A DNA stretch of 64,000 nt from Salegentibacter lacus (GTDB lineage Bacteria; Bacteroidota; Bacteroidia; Flavobacteriales; Flavobacteriaceae). Positions 51,560-60,640 of the stretch are shown piece by piece (positions within the stretch are counted from its first letter, which is position 1; every line of letters begins with the position of its first letter). Location of the stretch: contig NZ_JAIQZB010000012.1 in the NCBI RefSeq assembly GCF_020164555.1, positions 1 to 64,000 of the forward strand. Reading direction: 5' to 3'. The position numbers and the translations under genes were made by a program. Under the pieces are notes generated by a model. The model made no database searches, had not been told where the DNA came from, and worked only from the letters and a program-made list of their open reading frames with translations.

Positions 51560-54550
51560 TTAATGGATTTCTTCCAGTGTATTACAATGGATATGTTGTT
51601 CTTCTTTCTTCGTTACCGGTTGAGTTTTAAGGCCTTTATTTTTGGCTTCCAACATTTGGGTAATTAATTCACTTCTTTGCTCCTGAATTTCTTCACGCAA
51701 TTCTTTATCTCGTTCTATATCAAAGAAAACTTTTCCCTGAATTAAGGTTTTTTCCGCCTTGGCGTAAATCGATAAAGGATTATCTGACCACAATACCAAA
51801 TCGGCGTCTTTTCCTGTTTTTACACTTCCAACACGATCGTCTATATGCAATAATTTTGCCGGATTCAATGTTACGAATTTCCATGCGTCTTCTTCAGATA
51901 CACCTCCATATTTAACAGATTTCGCTGCTTCCTGATTTAATCGTCTACTCATCTCGGCATCGTCACTGTTAATTGCGGTTACAATTCCCTGGCTGTGCAT
52001 AATTGGTGCATTAAAAGGAATGGCATCGTTCACCTCATATTTATAGGCCCACCAATCAGAAAAAGTTGAGCCACCGGCGCCGTGTTCCTTCATTTTATCG
52101 GCCACTTTATAACCTTCTAAAATATGGGTGAAAGTATTAATTCTGAAATCAAAATTCTCGGCAACTTTCATCAACATATTAATTTCACTTTGAACATAGG
52201 AATGAGCTGAAACAAAACGCTCGCTATTAATTATTTCTAAAAGGGTTTCCATCTCCAGGTCTCTTCTAAAGTCTTCATCGTTTTCCCTGCCTTCTTCATA
52301 TTCCTTTGCCCTGGTGAAATAATCGGTAAAAACCTGCTCTACACCCATCCTGGTTTGTGGGAATCTTGAACGACTTCCCCAGTTAGATTGCTTCACATTT
52401 TCCCCCAATGCGAATTTTATAAATTTCGGGGAATTTTCAAAGAGCATATCCTCAGCGTTTTCCCCCCATTTAAGTCTCAAGATCGCCGATTGCCCACCAA
52501 TGGGATTTGCTGAACCGTGTAAAAGTTGAACGGTAGTTACGCCGCCGGCAAGATTTCGGTAAATATTCATATCTGTAGGATCTACTACGTCTTCCATAGT
52601 TACTTCGGCAGTAGAATTATGGCCCGCTTCGTTAATTGCTGAAGCAGCAATATGGGAGTGTTCGTCTATAATTCCCGAAGTAAGGTGTTTTCCTGTAGCA
52701 TCAACTACTCGTGCATTTCCTGCATTTAGATTTTCTCCAATTTTGGAAATCTTCCCATTTTTCACTAAAACATCGGTATTTTCTAGAATTCCTTCTTCTT
52801 CATTGGTCCACACTGTGGCGTTTTGAAATAGAATGCTTTCTTCTTCTGGCATTTCAGAAAATCCGTAGGCTTTATTCGGAAAACTTACAGGCATAATTTC
52901 GCGAATGTCCTCATCTTCATCTTCTCCATTTTCTTTTTCGTCTTCTTCTGCTTCAGCAGTTTCAGTTGAAGTTTTCTTAGTAGCACTAAAATCAGTTTCT
53001 GAACCATCACTTAAATACGCTGTTCCAGAAATTTCATTCTTATTATCGTCGGTTTTGGCCACTAAACGTGTAAAACCTGTTTTTGTGGTATCGGCCGGAG
53101 AAAGCAATAAGTTCATCCAGTTATCTGAAAAACTAAGTTTTGCACCTAGTTTTGTTTCACCAGATTTTACGCTTGCTTTAGGTGCTTCCGGTTTTCCAGA
53201 AATCTTTAGTTCATATGTAGAGCCTTCTAACTTAAGATCATACGTTCCGGTTATATCGGTAGTGTTCATTTTATTAATGACAGCTCTTTCTCCCTGGATC
53301 CAGTTTTCGAAAACACTGGTTTCCTTATCAAAATAATCTCCTGAAGTTATGATGAAATTCGCCCAGGCACCTTCTTTTAAAGTTCCCAAACGATTTCCCT
53401 CTCCAAGTATTTTTGCCGGAGTAGTGGTTAGTGCCGCAAGCGCGTCCTCTTTGCTCAAGCCGTAAGAAACCGCTTTTAGCAAATTATTTCTAAAATCTTT
53501 TTCAGATTCAAGATCGTGAGCAGTTATGGTAAAAGGAATGTCATTTTCGGCAAGCATTTTAAGGTTAGCCGGGGCCTGGTTCCAGATTTTCATTTCTTCC
53601 AGCGTTACGTGCTCAGCCAAAAAAGGATTTTCTACATCGTAGGCATCAGGGAAATTAAGCGGAACAATAAAAGTGCTTCCGGTTTCTTTTATTTCATGGA
53701 GACGTTGGTATTCTTTTCCGTCGCCTAAAATCACATAATCTACGCTAAATTCATTTCCGATTTTGCCAGCTCTTAAAGCATCCAGAAGATTATCTGTAGC
53801 AAAGATTTGAGTGAGGCTTTTATTTCGGTTTAAAGCTTCCAGAGCTAAATCTTTGTTTTCTGATTTTCCTTTTCCATACCATTCTGCATCCAAATAGGCC
53901 TGGCGAATTAAAGCCATCGCGCCCATTGTTGAGGTTGGATAAGATTGTCTGGACAGTTTACTTTTATCGAAAGAAAGGTATTGTGCTGAGCGATCTTTTA
54001 GTATACGATCGCCTTCGGTTCCGCCCGGGTTCAATGCTACAAGCATTCCGGTACCGCGTATAATTCCGTCAGGAACGTGTGTGTTTACCGCACCAAATCC
54101 GGCTTTATGAAGTGAAGTTGCAGCCTTTTCATCGTAATTAAAAGATTCTACGGCATCGGTTTCCGGCCTAATATGATCGTTCCAGTAATAACCTTCACGG
54201 TTTGCATCATATTGCGGCTGGCCGTTTCCACTGGCTTCTTCAGGTTCTTTTATTCCAAAACTGCTGTATAAATCAATAAATGAAGGATAAACTTCTTTAC
54301 CTTCTAAATCAATAACAATACTGTTTTGCGGTTCGTTAACCGATTTGCCAATGGCGGTGATTTTGCCATCTTTCACCACGAACATTCCGCTTTCTATTGT
54401 CTCCTGCGGGCTTACGTGAATTTTTGCATTTTTAAATACCGTGTAGTTGGTTTGTGGATTTTTTACCCCGTCGTTTTTGGGGAAGTATTCCTGGGCTTTT
54501 GCCTGTAGGCTGACCAGAAATACCAGACATAGTAAAAGTCTTATTTTCAT
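51560..54550 (-). CDS. Large secreted double amidohydrolase
   Basis: 996 residues with a signal peptide (ending QAKAQ). Two amidohydrolase halves in one chain. The first (about 37-425) has no HxH (FIDLYSSFG, 91-99). Between the halves (425-560) is a beta domain and an acidic linker (AEEDEKENGEDEDED). The second half (about 570-980) has an intact IIDEHSHI (H631, H633), GGVTTVQLLHGSANPIGGQ and INSDDAEMSRRL, so it should bind metal and be active. Likely a periplasmic hydrolase, with the dead half as scaffold. Substrate unknown; some relatives are annotated as imidazolonepropionase-like. Confidence 0.9.
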   Translation of the reverse strand: MKIRLLLCLVFLVSLQAKAQEYFPKNDGVKNPQTNYTVFKNAKIHVSPQETIESGMFVVKDGKITAIGKSVNEPQNSIVIDLEGKEVYPSFIDLYSSFGIKEPEEASGNGQPQYDANREGYYWNDHIRPETDAVESFNYDEKAATSLHKAGFGAVNTHVPDGIIRGTGMLVALNPGGTEGDRILKDRSAQYLSFDKSKLSRQSYPTSTMGAMALIRQAYLDAEWYGKGKSENKDLALEALNRNKSLTQIFATDNLLDALRAGKIGNEFSVDYVILGDGKEYQRLHEIKETGSTFIVPLNFPDAYDVENPFLAEHVTLEEMKIWNQAPANLKMLAENDIPFTITAHDLESEKDFRNNLLKAVSYGLSKEDALAALTTTPAKILGEGNRLGTLKEGAWANFIITSGDYFDKETSVFENWIQGERAVINKMNTTDITGTYDLKLEGSTYELKISGKPEAPKASVKSGETKLGAKLSFSDNWMNLLLSPADTTKTGFTRLVAKTDDNKNEISGTAYLSDGSETDFSATKKTSTETAEAEEDEKENGEDEDEDIREIMPVSFPNKAYGFSEMPEEESILFQNATVWTNEEEGILENTDVLVKNGKISKIGENLNAGNARVVDATGKHLTSGIIDEHSHIAASAINEAGHNSTAEVTMEDVVDPTDMNIYRNLAGGVTTVQLLHGSANPIGGQSAILRLKWGENAEDMLFENSPKFIKFALGENVKQSNWGSRSRFPQTRMGVEQVFTDYFTRAKEYEEGRENDEDFRRDLEMETLLEIINSERFVSAHSYVQSEINMLMKVAENFDFRINTFTHILEGYKVADKMKEHGAGGSTFSDWWAYKYEVNDAIPFNAPIMHSQGIVTAINSDDAEMSRRLNQEAAKSVKYGGVSEEDAWKFVTLNPAKLLHIDDRVGSVKTGKDADLVLWSDNPLSIYAKAEKTLIQGKVFFDIERDKELREEIQEQRSELITQMLEAKNKGLKTQPVTKKEEQHIHCNTLEEIH

Positions 54551-54693
54551 AAAGTTTTAGTTGAATTAAATGTGGTTTTACTCTTAAGGCCGGTAAATTA
54601 AGAAAATTATAACAAAGCTGAAATTGGTTTTTAAACTATGTGAGATTTTATTTATGTCTGTTTTTATTCATTAAATTAAAATTATGAATAAAT

Positions 54694-54775
54694 CGTCATG
54701 CTGAACTTTTTTCAGCATCTAACACGAACAGTCTATATATTCAACTTAGACCCTGAAACAAGTTACCAGGGTGAC
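54694..54775. repeat. Family A palindromic repeat, copy 4
   Basis: cgtcatgctgaactttttt...cagcatctaac faces cttagaccctgaaacaagtt...cagggtgac with a 25-base spacer. It fills much of the gap between the amidohydrolase and the DUF3810 gene. Confidence 0.75.
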
Positions 54776-54844
54776 ATCCAAATTTTAAAGCATGACTGTT
54801 TTCAGATATTCAATTTATTTTCTCAATCCTAAATAATTAATAGG

Positions 54845-55918
54845 TTAAAGTTTATTTTTTTCTTCTGAAAAGTAATTAACCAAGAGTGCAACCACGTAAC
54901 TGTAGCTTTTCATTCCGTCGGCCTGATTATTCACTATTAGAAAACGGTTGTAAAAAGCTTGAAAAATCGGTTCAAAAGGATTTTGATGCGCAAGCCAGAA
55001 TTCTTCTACTTCACGATAGTTTTCCAGTATTCCGGAATTAAGTTTGGCTTTTAAAGCTTCAAACTTTTCAGGTTCTCTTCTATATAATTCATTTAGGCAA
55101 TATCGCAACGCAAAAGTATAACCTGAATACCTAAAATAAGCATCGGGATGGTTCATCGTGCTTAGACAGGCAATAAAATTAGCCTCATTTTCTTTGGCAA
55201 ATCCTAACTGATGTCCAATTTCGTGGCTGGCAGTAGTAGGAATTTTATAAGATACAATTTGCGTATTTACCTGGGCCTCGCCGGTAAGCGGGTTGAGATA
55301 ACCGTTGAAACCCATATAAGAAAGCGGAATACTATATAAGGATCGTTTTAGCGATTCGCCTTTATAAGTGAGCTCAGGATAATCTTTGCTGATATTGGTA
55401 TAGCCTTCAATAGTTTTTTCAAAGATTTGATTTTTAGAATAGGGAACTACTACACTAAGCGAATCATTTTCGGTAAGCTGGTTATGGAGTTTGTTGGATT
55501 CGGTAATTAATATTTCTGAAAGTGAATAGAGCTCTTCGGTGGTATAATCGTTTTCAATCTCCAAAGTTTCGTGAAGCGGTAAGCGGTAATAATTAAATCC
55601 CCAGAAAATATGAAAACAGGCATATACCAAAGATAAAACCGCAAGGGCATCTATTAACCAAAACCTGGGATTTCTAAATTTCTGCTGAAAACGTCTAATT
55701 ACCCAACGAATTATTAAAATTCCGAAGAACGTATATAAGAGGTCGCCCAGTGAAAACGGTAAAAATCCGTGTCCGTAGCGCATTAATTTTGATAACTGTG
55801 GGTAAACCAATCGGCTGTACCAATTTTCTACCAGCTCAGGATATCCGGCGAGGAAAATGATAAAAACGATCTGCACCGGAAGCAGAAATGCTAAAATATA
55901 AAGTCCTTTTTTCTTCAC
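54845..55918 (-). CDS. DUF3810 membrane protein with zinc-protease-like motif
   Basis: 357 residues, three membrane segments near the N-terminus and then a soluble domain. The phrase TASHEIGHQLGFAKENEANFIACL has HExxH and a following glutamate, as in gluzincin peptidases; this matches DUF3810. Activity has not been shown for the family to my knowledge. Divergent from pepD. Confidence 0.87.
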   Translation of the reverse strand: MKKKGLYILAFLLPVQIVFIIFLAGYPELVENWYSRLVYPQLSKLMRYGHGFLPFSLGDLLYTFFGILIIRWVIRRFQQKFRNPRFWLIDALAVLSLVYACFHIFWGFNYYRLPLHETLEIENDYTTEELYSLSEILITESNKLHNQLTENDSLSVVVPYSKNQIFEKTIEGYTNISKDYPELTYKGESLKRSLYSIPLSYMGFNGYLNPLTGEAQVNTQIVSYKIPTTASHEIGHQLGFAKENEANFIACLSTMNHPDAYFRYSGYTFALRYCLNELYRREPEKFEALKAKLNSGILENYREVEEFWLAHQNPFEPIFQAFYNRFLIVNNQADGMKSYSYVVALLVNYFSEEKNKL

Positions 55919-56033
55919 TTTTTAAAAATACAATTATTAGCAAAACACGACTTAAAATCTTAAGTAACTGGCCTTCTTTTGGTTAAATAAGTTTTAAAAA
56001 GTCTGTAAATTTTCCTTCTTTGTTTATTACCAA

Positions 56034-56041
56034 TACCTTTG
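56034..56041 (+). promoter_or_regulatory. Promoter -7 element of pepD
   Basis: TACCTTTG, an exact TAnnTTTG match 23 bases before the pepD ATG. Confidence 0.55.
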
Positions 56042-56063
56042 TAAAAGACCAAAATATAAAACA

Positions 56064-57524
56064 ATGAACGAAGAAATAAGGGAATTAGAACCGAAAATCT
56101 TATGGAATAAATTTGCCGATCTAAACGAAGTGCCGCGACCTTCTAAAAAAGAAGAGCGGGTAATTGAGTTTATGAAAAACTTTGGTAACAAACTTAACCT
56201 GGAAACCCTGGTAGACGATACCGGAAATGTGGTAATAAAAAAACCGGCCACTGCCGGGATGGAAGAAAGAAAACCTATCGTGCTGCAGTCGCATTTAGAT
56301 ATGGTACACCAGAAAAACAACGATACCGATTTTGATTTTGAAACCAGCGCAATCAATATGTATGTTGATGGTGATTGGGTACGAGCCAAAGGAACCACTC
56401 TGGGAGCAGATAACGGACTCGGTGTAGCAAGTATGATGGCGATTTTGGAAAGTAACGATATTCAGCATCCCGCTCTCGAAGCTTTGTTTACTATAGATGA
56501 AGAAACCGGTATGACCGGCGCCAAAGGTTTGGATTCTAATCTACTTGAGGGTGATATTCTCTTAAATCTGGATACGGAAGAAGACGATGAAATTGGTATT
56601 GGATGTGCCGGTGGGGTAGATATTACTGCAGTTAGAGATTATGAAGAAGAAAACACGCCTGATAATTCGGTAGGTTACCAGATAAAAGTAAAAGGATTAA
56701 GAGGTGGACATTCCGGAATGGATATCATAAAAGGTCTGGCTAATGCCAATAAAATTATGGCTCGTGTGCTTTTCGATTCAAATAGAGATTTCGGTTTGCG
56801 TGTTTCCAGCATTAATGGAGGTGGACTAAGAAATGCTATTCCACGCGAAAGTGAAGCCATTGTAGTAGTTGATAAATCGAATACCGAAACTTTTTTGACC
56901 GAAATTATTCAGCAGGTTCGTGAGATTAAAGCTGAATTTGCTTCCCTCGAACCTAATATGGATATTGAAATTTCTGAAACCGAAGTTCCTAATAAGGTAA
57001 TGAAAGTTGAAGATCAGCAGGAAGTAGTTAAGGCAATTTCTGCAGCGCATAACGGCGTTTACAGAATGAGTCCTGATATTGAAGGTTTAGTGGAAGCTTC
57101 CAATAATATCGCCAGCGTAAAAGTTGTGGATGGGAAGGTGAAAATAAATTGCCTTACAAGATCATCGGTAGAATCTTCTAAAGATGATTTAGCCAATAGT
57201 TTGGAAGCGACTTTTGAACTTGCGAAGTTTAAAGTAAAATTATCTGGTGAATATCCTGGTTGGGCGCCAAATCCTAATTCGGCTATTTTGAAGGTGGTAG
57301 ATGAATTGTATCAAAACCTGCATAAAGAAAAAGCAGATGTAGCTGCCTGTCACGCGGGGCTTGAATGTGGAATTATTGGAAACCATTATCCGGAAATGGA
57401 TATGATTTCTTTTGGACCTACAATTAGGGGAGCACATTCACCCGATGAACGTGCGAGCATTACTTCAGCCCAGAAATACTGGAAATTCTTAATTGAAGTT
57501 TTAAAGAATATTCCAAAGAAATAA
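56064..57524 (+). CDS. pepD: Aminoacyl-histidine dipeptidase (M20C)
   Basis: 486 residues of the M20C family (PepD). Metal ligands are seen in LQSHLDMVHQ, GADNGLGVA, DEETGMTGAKGLD and, near the end, HAGLECG and GPTIRGAHSPDERA. It cleaves Xaa-His and other dipeptides in the cytoplasm. Length fits. Followed by a terminator whose loop holds a palindromic repeat. Confidence 0.95.
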   Translation: MNEEIRELEPKILWNKFADLNEVPRPSKKEERVIEFMKNFGNKLNLETLVDDTGNVVIKKPATAGMEERKPIVLQSHLDMVHQKNNDTDFDFETSAINMYVDGDWVRAKGTTLGADNGLGVASMMAILESNDIQHPALEALFTIDEETGMTGAKGLDSNLLEGDILLNLDTEEDDEIGIGCAGGVDITAVRDYEEENTPDNSVGYQIKVKGLRGGHSGMDIIKGLANANKIMARVLFDSNRDFGLRVSSINGGGLRNAIPRESEAIVVVDKSNTETFLTEIIQQVREIKAEFASLEPNMDIEISETEVPNKVMKVEDQQEVVKAISAAHNGVYRMSPDIEGLVEASNNIASVKVVDGKVKINCLTRSSVESSKDDLANSLEATFELAKFKVKLSGEYPGWAPNPNSAILKVVDELYQNLHKEKADVAACHAGLECGIIGNHYPEMDMISFGPTIRGAHSPDERASITSAQKYWKFLIEVLKNIPKK

Positions 57525-57544
57525 TAAGGAGTATTTAAAAGTAA

Positions 57545-57669
57545 AAAGGCTGTTTGAGTTATTTTCTCTTTCGTCATCCTGAATTTATTTCAGGATCTAG
57601 TTTCAATTGAACTTAGAAGCTGAAATAAATTCAGCTTGACGTCGGAAAATAAGAATTCAAACAGCCTTT
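57545..57669. terminator. Terminator with a palindromic repeat in the loop
   Basis: The arms aaaggctgtttga (57545-57557) and tcaaacagccttt (57657-57669) pair over 13 bases and enclose 99 bases that contain family A repeat copy 5. It lies between the convergent pepD and PPIase genes. Confidence 0.65.
57572..57641. repeat. Family A palindromic repeat, copy 5
   Basis: The two facing units cgtcatcctgaatttatttc... and ...gaaataaattcagcttgacg are the most regular pair in the window. They fold as one long hairpin inside the terminator loop. Confidence 0.8.
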
Positions 57670-57688
57670 CTTATATAAATTCAGGAAA

Positions 57689-58810
57689 TTACTCCTGGAT
57701 ACCTACCAACTCTACCTTAAAAACAAGATCGGTATTTGGAGGAATTACGCCACCGGCGCCTCTTTCACCGTAACCTAAATGACTTGGGATGTAAAGTAGC
57801 GCTTCATCACCAACTTTAAGTTGCTGAATGCCTTCTTTAAAACCTGGAATCATTGGAGCATCTGGACCGTAAACTACCGTCATTGGACCATAACCTCCCT
57901 GGCTTTTTCTACCTTCATTAAATAAGCCCATTTCTTTTGCCAGTTCTTCTTTGTTTGTATCAAAGATATCCCCGTCACTAAAATAGCCTTCGTAAAGTAC
58001 TTCCACCATTTGTCCGGTATTTGGTCTTTCACCGTCACCTTCTTCTAAATAGTACACTTTTAATCCGCTATCTAAGGTTTCCGCTTCATCTTTATGACTT
58101 TCAAACTCTTCGGCGTTAGCTGTCTTAGCTTCCTGACGCTTTTCAGCTTCGGCGTCTTCTTTGTCTTTTATAGCTTGCAATTCTTCTTCAAACACTTCTG
58201 GTGCATCAAAATTTTTGGCAGCTTTTCCTTTTCTAATAATATTTACCTCTTCCATAGTAACTGTTTTCACAGGCTTATCTCTAGCGCCGGTTTCAACCTT
58301 TCCTATAGAATCTACAACATCCTGGCCAGCTACAACCTTGCCGAAAACTGTGTGTCTGCCATCAAGGTTCGGAGTTGGTGCAAGAGTTACAAAAAACTGA
58401 CTTCCATTGGTGCCGGGACCAGCGTTGGCCATAGAAAGAATTCCTTTAGAATCGTGGCTTAAGCTGTCTACAATTTCATCGGGGAATTTGTAGCCCGGGC
58501 CACCACTACCGGTTCCTGAGGGATCACCTCCCTGAATCACGAATCCGTCAATAATTCTATGAAAGGTTAGTCCGTCGTAATAATTTTTTCCTTTATGGGT
58601 GCTGTCTACCATTTTATTACTGCCTTCGGCAAGGGAAACAAAACTGGCAACAGTTATTGGAGTTGCCTCAAAGTAGAGTTCGGAAACAAAAGTTCCGTAA
58701 TTGGTTTTAAATTCAGCATACATCCCATCTTCTAAATCGGGATATTCGTCATTACACGAAATCATGGTAAATACCATGGCACAAAGTAGTAGAAATTTAC
58801 TGGTTCTCAT
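57689..58810 (-). CDS. Lipoprotein cyclophilin-FKBP fusion (double PPIase)
   Basis: 373 residues with lipobox ISC (C19). Residues about 30-205 form a cyclophilin domain (TFHRIIDGFVIQGGDPSGTG, ANAGPGTNGSQFFVTL, GRHTVFGKVV). An alpha-helical acidic linker (210-250) leads to an FKBP domain (about 255-373: GQMVEVLYEGYFSDGDIFDT, IPGFKEGIQQLKVGD, YIPSHLGYGERGAGGVIPPNTDLVF). Two unrelated prolyl isomerase folds in one periplasmic lipoprotein. It is next to gldI, another FKBP-type lipoprotein. Confidence 0.93.
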   Translation of the reverse strand: MRTSKFLLLCAMVFTMISCNDEYPDLEDGMYAEFKTNYGTFVSELYFEATPITVASFVSLAEGSNKMVDSTHKGKNYYDGLTFHRIIDGFVIQGGDPSGTGSGGPGYKFPDEIVDSLSHDSKGILSMANAGPGTNGSQFFVTLAPTPNLDGRHTVFGKVVAGQDVVDSIGKVETGARDKPVKTVTMEEVNIIRKGKAAKNFDAPEVFEEELQAIKDKEDAEAEKRQEAKTANAEEFESHKDEAETLDSGLKVYYLEEGDGERPNTGQMVEVLYEGYFSDGDIFDTNKEELAKEMGLFNEGRKSQGGYGPMTVVYGPDAPMIPGFKEGIQQLKVGDEALLYIPSHLGYGERGAGGVIPPNTDLVFKVELVGIQE

Positions 58811-58858
58811 TTATTATAAAAATTAAAAGGCGCTCTATGGCCCTGGGTTTACTTATTG

Positions 58859-59413
58859 TTAATTTTGAATTTCTTCTTTCTCAGTAATATTATTTAGCGT
58901 GACCTCGGTTTTTATAGGCCAGTTAGTGCCTATTTTATTTTTATCACCATAATAGCCGTAGGCTTTATACGAAGGAAATAAAAAAGTTACAGTTTCTCCT
59001 TCTTTCATTAATTTTAAGCCCTGTCTTAAACCGCTAAAAAGTTTTTCCTGGTCCACAGCATAAGTTCTGGTAGCTTTTTCTCCTTCAGCATAAATAACAT
59101 CATCATCTAATGTTGAAATACTATAATCGAATTCTACAAGGTCCCCAAATTCTGGGGTAGCTGTGTTAGAAGTATCTTCACTTTTTTTATTGTAAGTGTA
59201 CCAAAAACCATCTTGAGACGATTGATATTCTCTTGTGGAATCTTGATTAATTACATTTTCTATAAGAGCCATTTCTTTTTCCAGTAACTCCTGGTTTTTA
59301 GCTATAGATTCACTAATGTGCGATCCCGATTTCTGGGTCACGGGATAACGAGCTTCTGGAGATTTGCAGGCACCTAAAGTGAGTATTGCTAAAATGATTA
59401 AGTATCTATTCAT
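58859..59413 (-). CDS. gldI: Gliding-motility-associated peptidyl-prolyl isomerase lipoprotein GldI
   Basis: 184 residues with lipobox LGAC (C16), a helical spacer, and an FKBP domain from about residue 85 (FGDLVEFDYSISTLDDDVIY, SGLRQGLKLMKEGETVTFLFPSYKAYGYYGD). It matches GldI, needed for folding of type IX secretion/gliding proteins in Flavobacterium. Presence of the gene does not prove that this organism glides. The start overlaps the nrnA stop by 4 bases. Confidence 0.9.
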   Translation of the reverse strand: MNRYLIILAILTLGACKSPEARYPVTQKSGSHISESIAKNQELLEKEMALIENVINQDSTREYQSSQDGFWYTYNKKSEDTSNTATPEFGDLVEFDYSISTLDDDVIYAEGEKATRTYAVDQEKLFSGLRQGLKLMKEGETVTFLFPSYKAYGYYGDKNKIGTNWPIKTEVTLNNITEKEEIQN

Positions 59414-60423
59414 TGTTGTAATTCCTTATAATCGGGAAGAATAGTATTAAACTTTGCGATGGTATCTTCCATAGAAAGGTCACTTTTTCCTCCGGCTGCA
59501 TTATTATGACCGCCACCTTCAAAATGAGCCCTTGCAAATTCATTCACATTAAAAGCGCCCTTAGACCTAAAAGAAATTTTAATAATTCCTTCTTGTTTGT
59601 TTTCTATAAAAATAACGGCAAAAACCACATTTTCTATAGCCAGGCCGTAATTTACGAAACCTTCGGTATCTCCTTTTTGAAAATTATGTTTATCGAGTTC
59701 TTCCTGGGTTAAACTGATGTAAGCCGTTTTAAATTGAGGTTTTACGCGCAGATTTTGCAAAGCAATTCCCAAAAGCTGAAGCCTGTCTTCATTAAATGTA
59801 TCAAAAATATTATTATGAATTTCGTGATTCACCGCCCCTTTAGCAATAAGATCAGCGATCACGCGATGTGTTTCCGCACTTGTGGCGCTAAACCTAAAAG
59901 AACCGGTATCGGTCATAATTCCTACGTAAAGGCAGGTTGCAATTTCGGGAGTAATTTTATGGACGGCCCTTAGTTTGTCTATAAAATGATATACCATCTC
60001 ACAGGTAGAACTCATTTCAGCATCGCTATACGTATAATTAGCAAAGTCTGATGGTTCTCGATGATGGTCTATCATAATAAAAACCGCTTCAGAAGCAGTT
60101 AAAATTCCCTGCATATCGCCTGAACGGTCTAAATGGTTGAAATCCAAGGCGAAAACCAGGTCGGCATTATTTATAATATCTTCGGCATTAGCTTTATCTT
60201 TTTCATAAATAATTACCTCGTCATTTCCCGGCAACCATTTTAGAAATCTTGGATAATCATTTGGTGTAATTACATTTACCTTATGACCTTTATCCTTTAA
60301 AAAATGCATTAGACCTAAAGTAGAGCCCATGGCATCACCATCGGGTCCTTTGTGTGGTACAATTACTATATTTTTAGCCTGAGAAAGTTCGGCGGTGATC
60401 TCTAAAATTGCTTGTTCTATCAT
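59410..60423 (-). CDS. nrnA: DHH-family nanoRNase / pAp phosphatase
   Basis: 337 residues with DHH domain motifs HKGPDGDAMGSTLGL, ALDFNHLDR, MIDHHREP and the DHHA1 glycine-rich end FEGGGHNNAAGGKS. It degrades 2-5 nt RNA oligonucleotides and 3'-phosphoadenosine 5'-phosphate. Gene order nrnA-gldI is a known pairing in flavobacteria. Overlap of 4 bases with gldI. Confidence 0.95.
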   Translation of the reverse strand: MIEQAILEITAELSQAKNIVIVPHKGPDGDAMGSTLGLMHFLKDKGHKVNVITPNDYPRFLKWLPGNDEVIIYEKDKANAEDIINNADLVFALDFNHLDRSGDMQGILTASEAVFIMIDHHREPSDFANYTYSDAEMSSTCEMVYHFIDKLRAVHKITPEIATCLYVGIMTDTGSFRFSATSAETHRVIADLIAKGAVNHEIHNNIFDTFNEDRLQLLGIALQNLRVKPQFKTAYISLTQEELDKHNFQKGDTEGFVNYGLAIENVVFAVIFIENKQEGIIKISFRSKGAFNVNEFARAHFEGGGHNNAAGGKSDLSMEDTIAKFNTILPDYKELQQ

Positions 60424-60611
60424 AATTTAATGTAAAACACCCTGGAATGAATTCTCAAGGTATTAAGTTGAAAAAAATAAAACATTCTGATTGTTAAATG
60501 TTTCAAATCCCATTTGCCTTAGAGCAAACCAAGGCTGTAAATTCTATACCTCGCTTAGCGAGTAAGCAGTAAAGATACAATTTATTAATACCAGCTTAAA
60601 AAACCAATCTG

Positions 60612-60619
60612 TATTTTTG
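60612..60619 (+). promoter_or_regulatory. Promoter -7 element of the PhoD-like gene
   Basis: TATTTTTG matches TAnnTTTG, 21 bases before the ATG at 60641. Confidence 0.55.
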
Positions 60620-60640
60620 TATTCAACAAATCAACAAAAA

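Noticed and set aside
52905-53336. Plus-strand ORF of 143 codons rich in serine
   Set aside because: It is the antisense of the acidic linker and beta domain of the 996-residue amidohydrolase.
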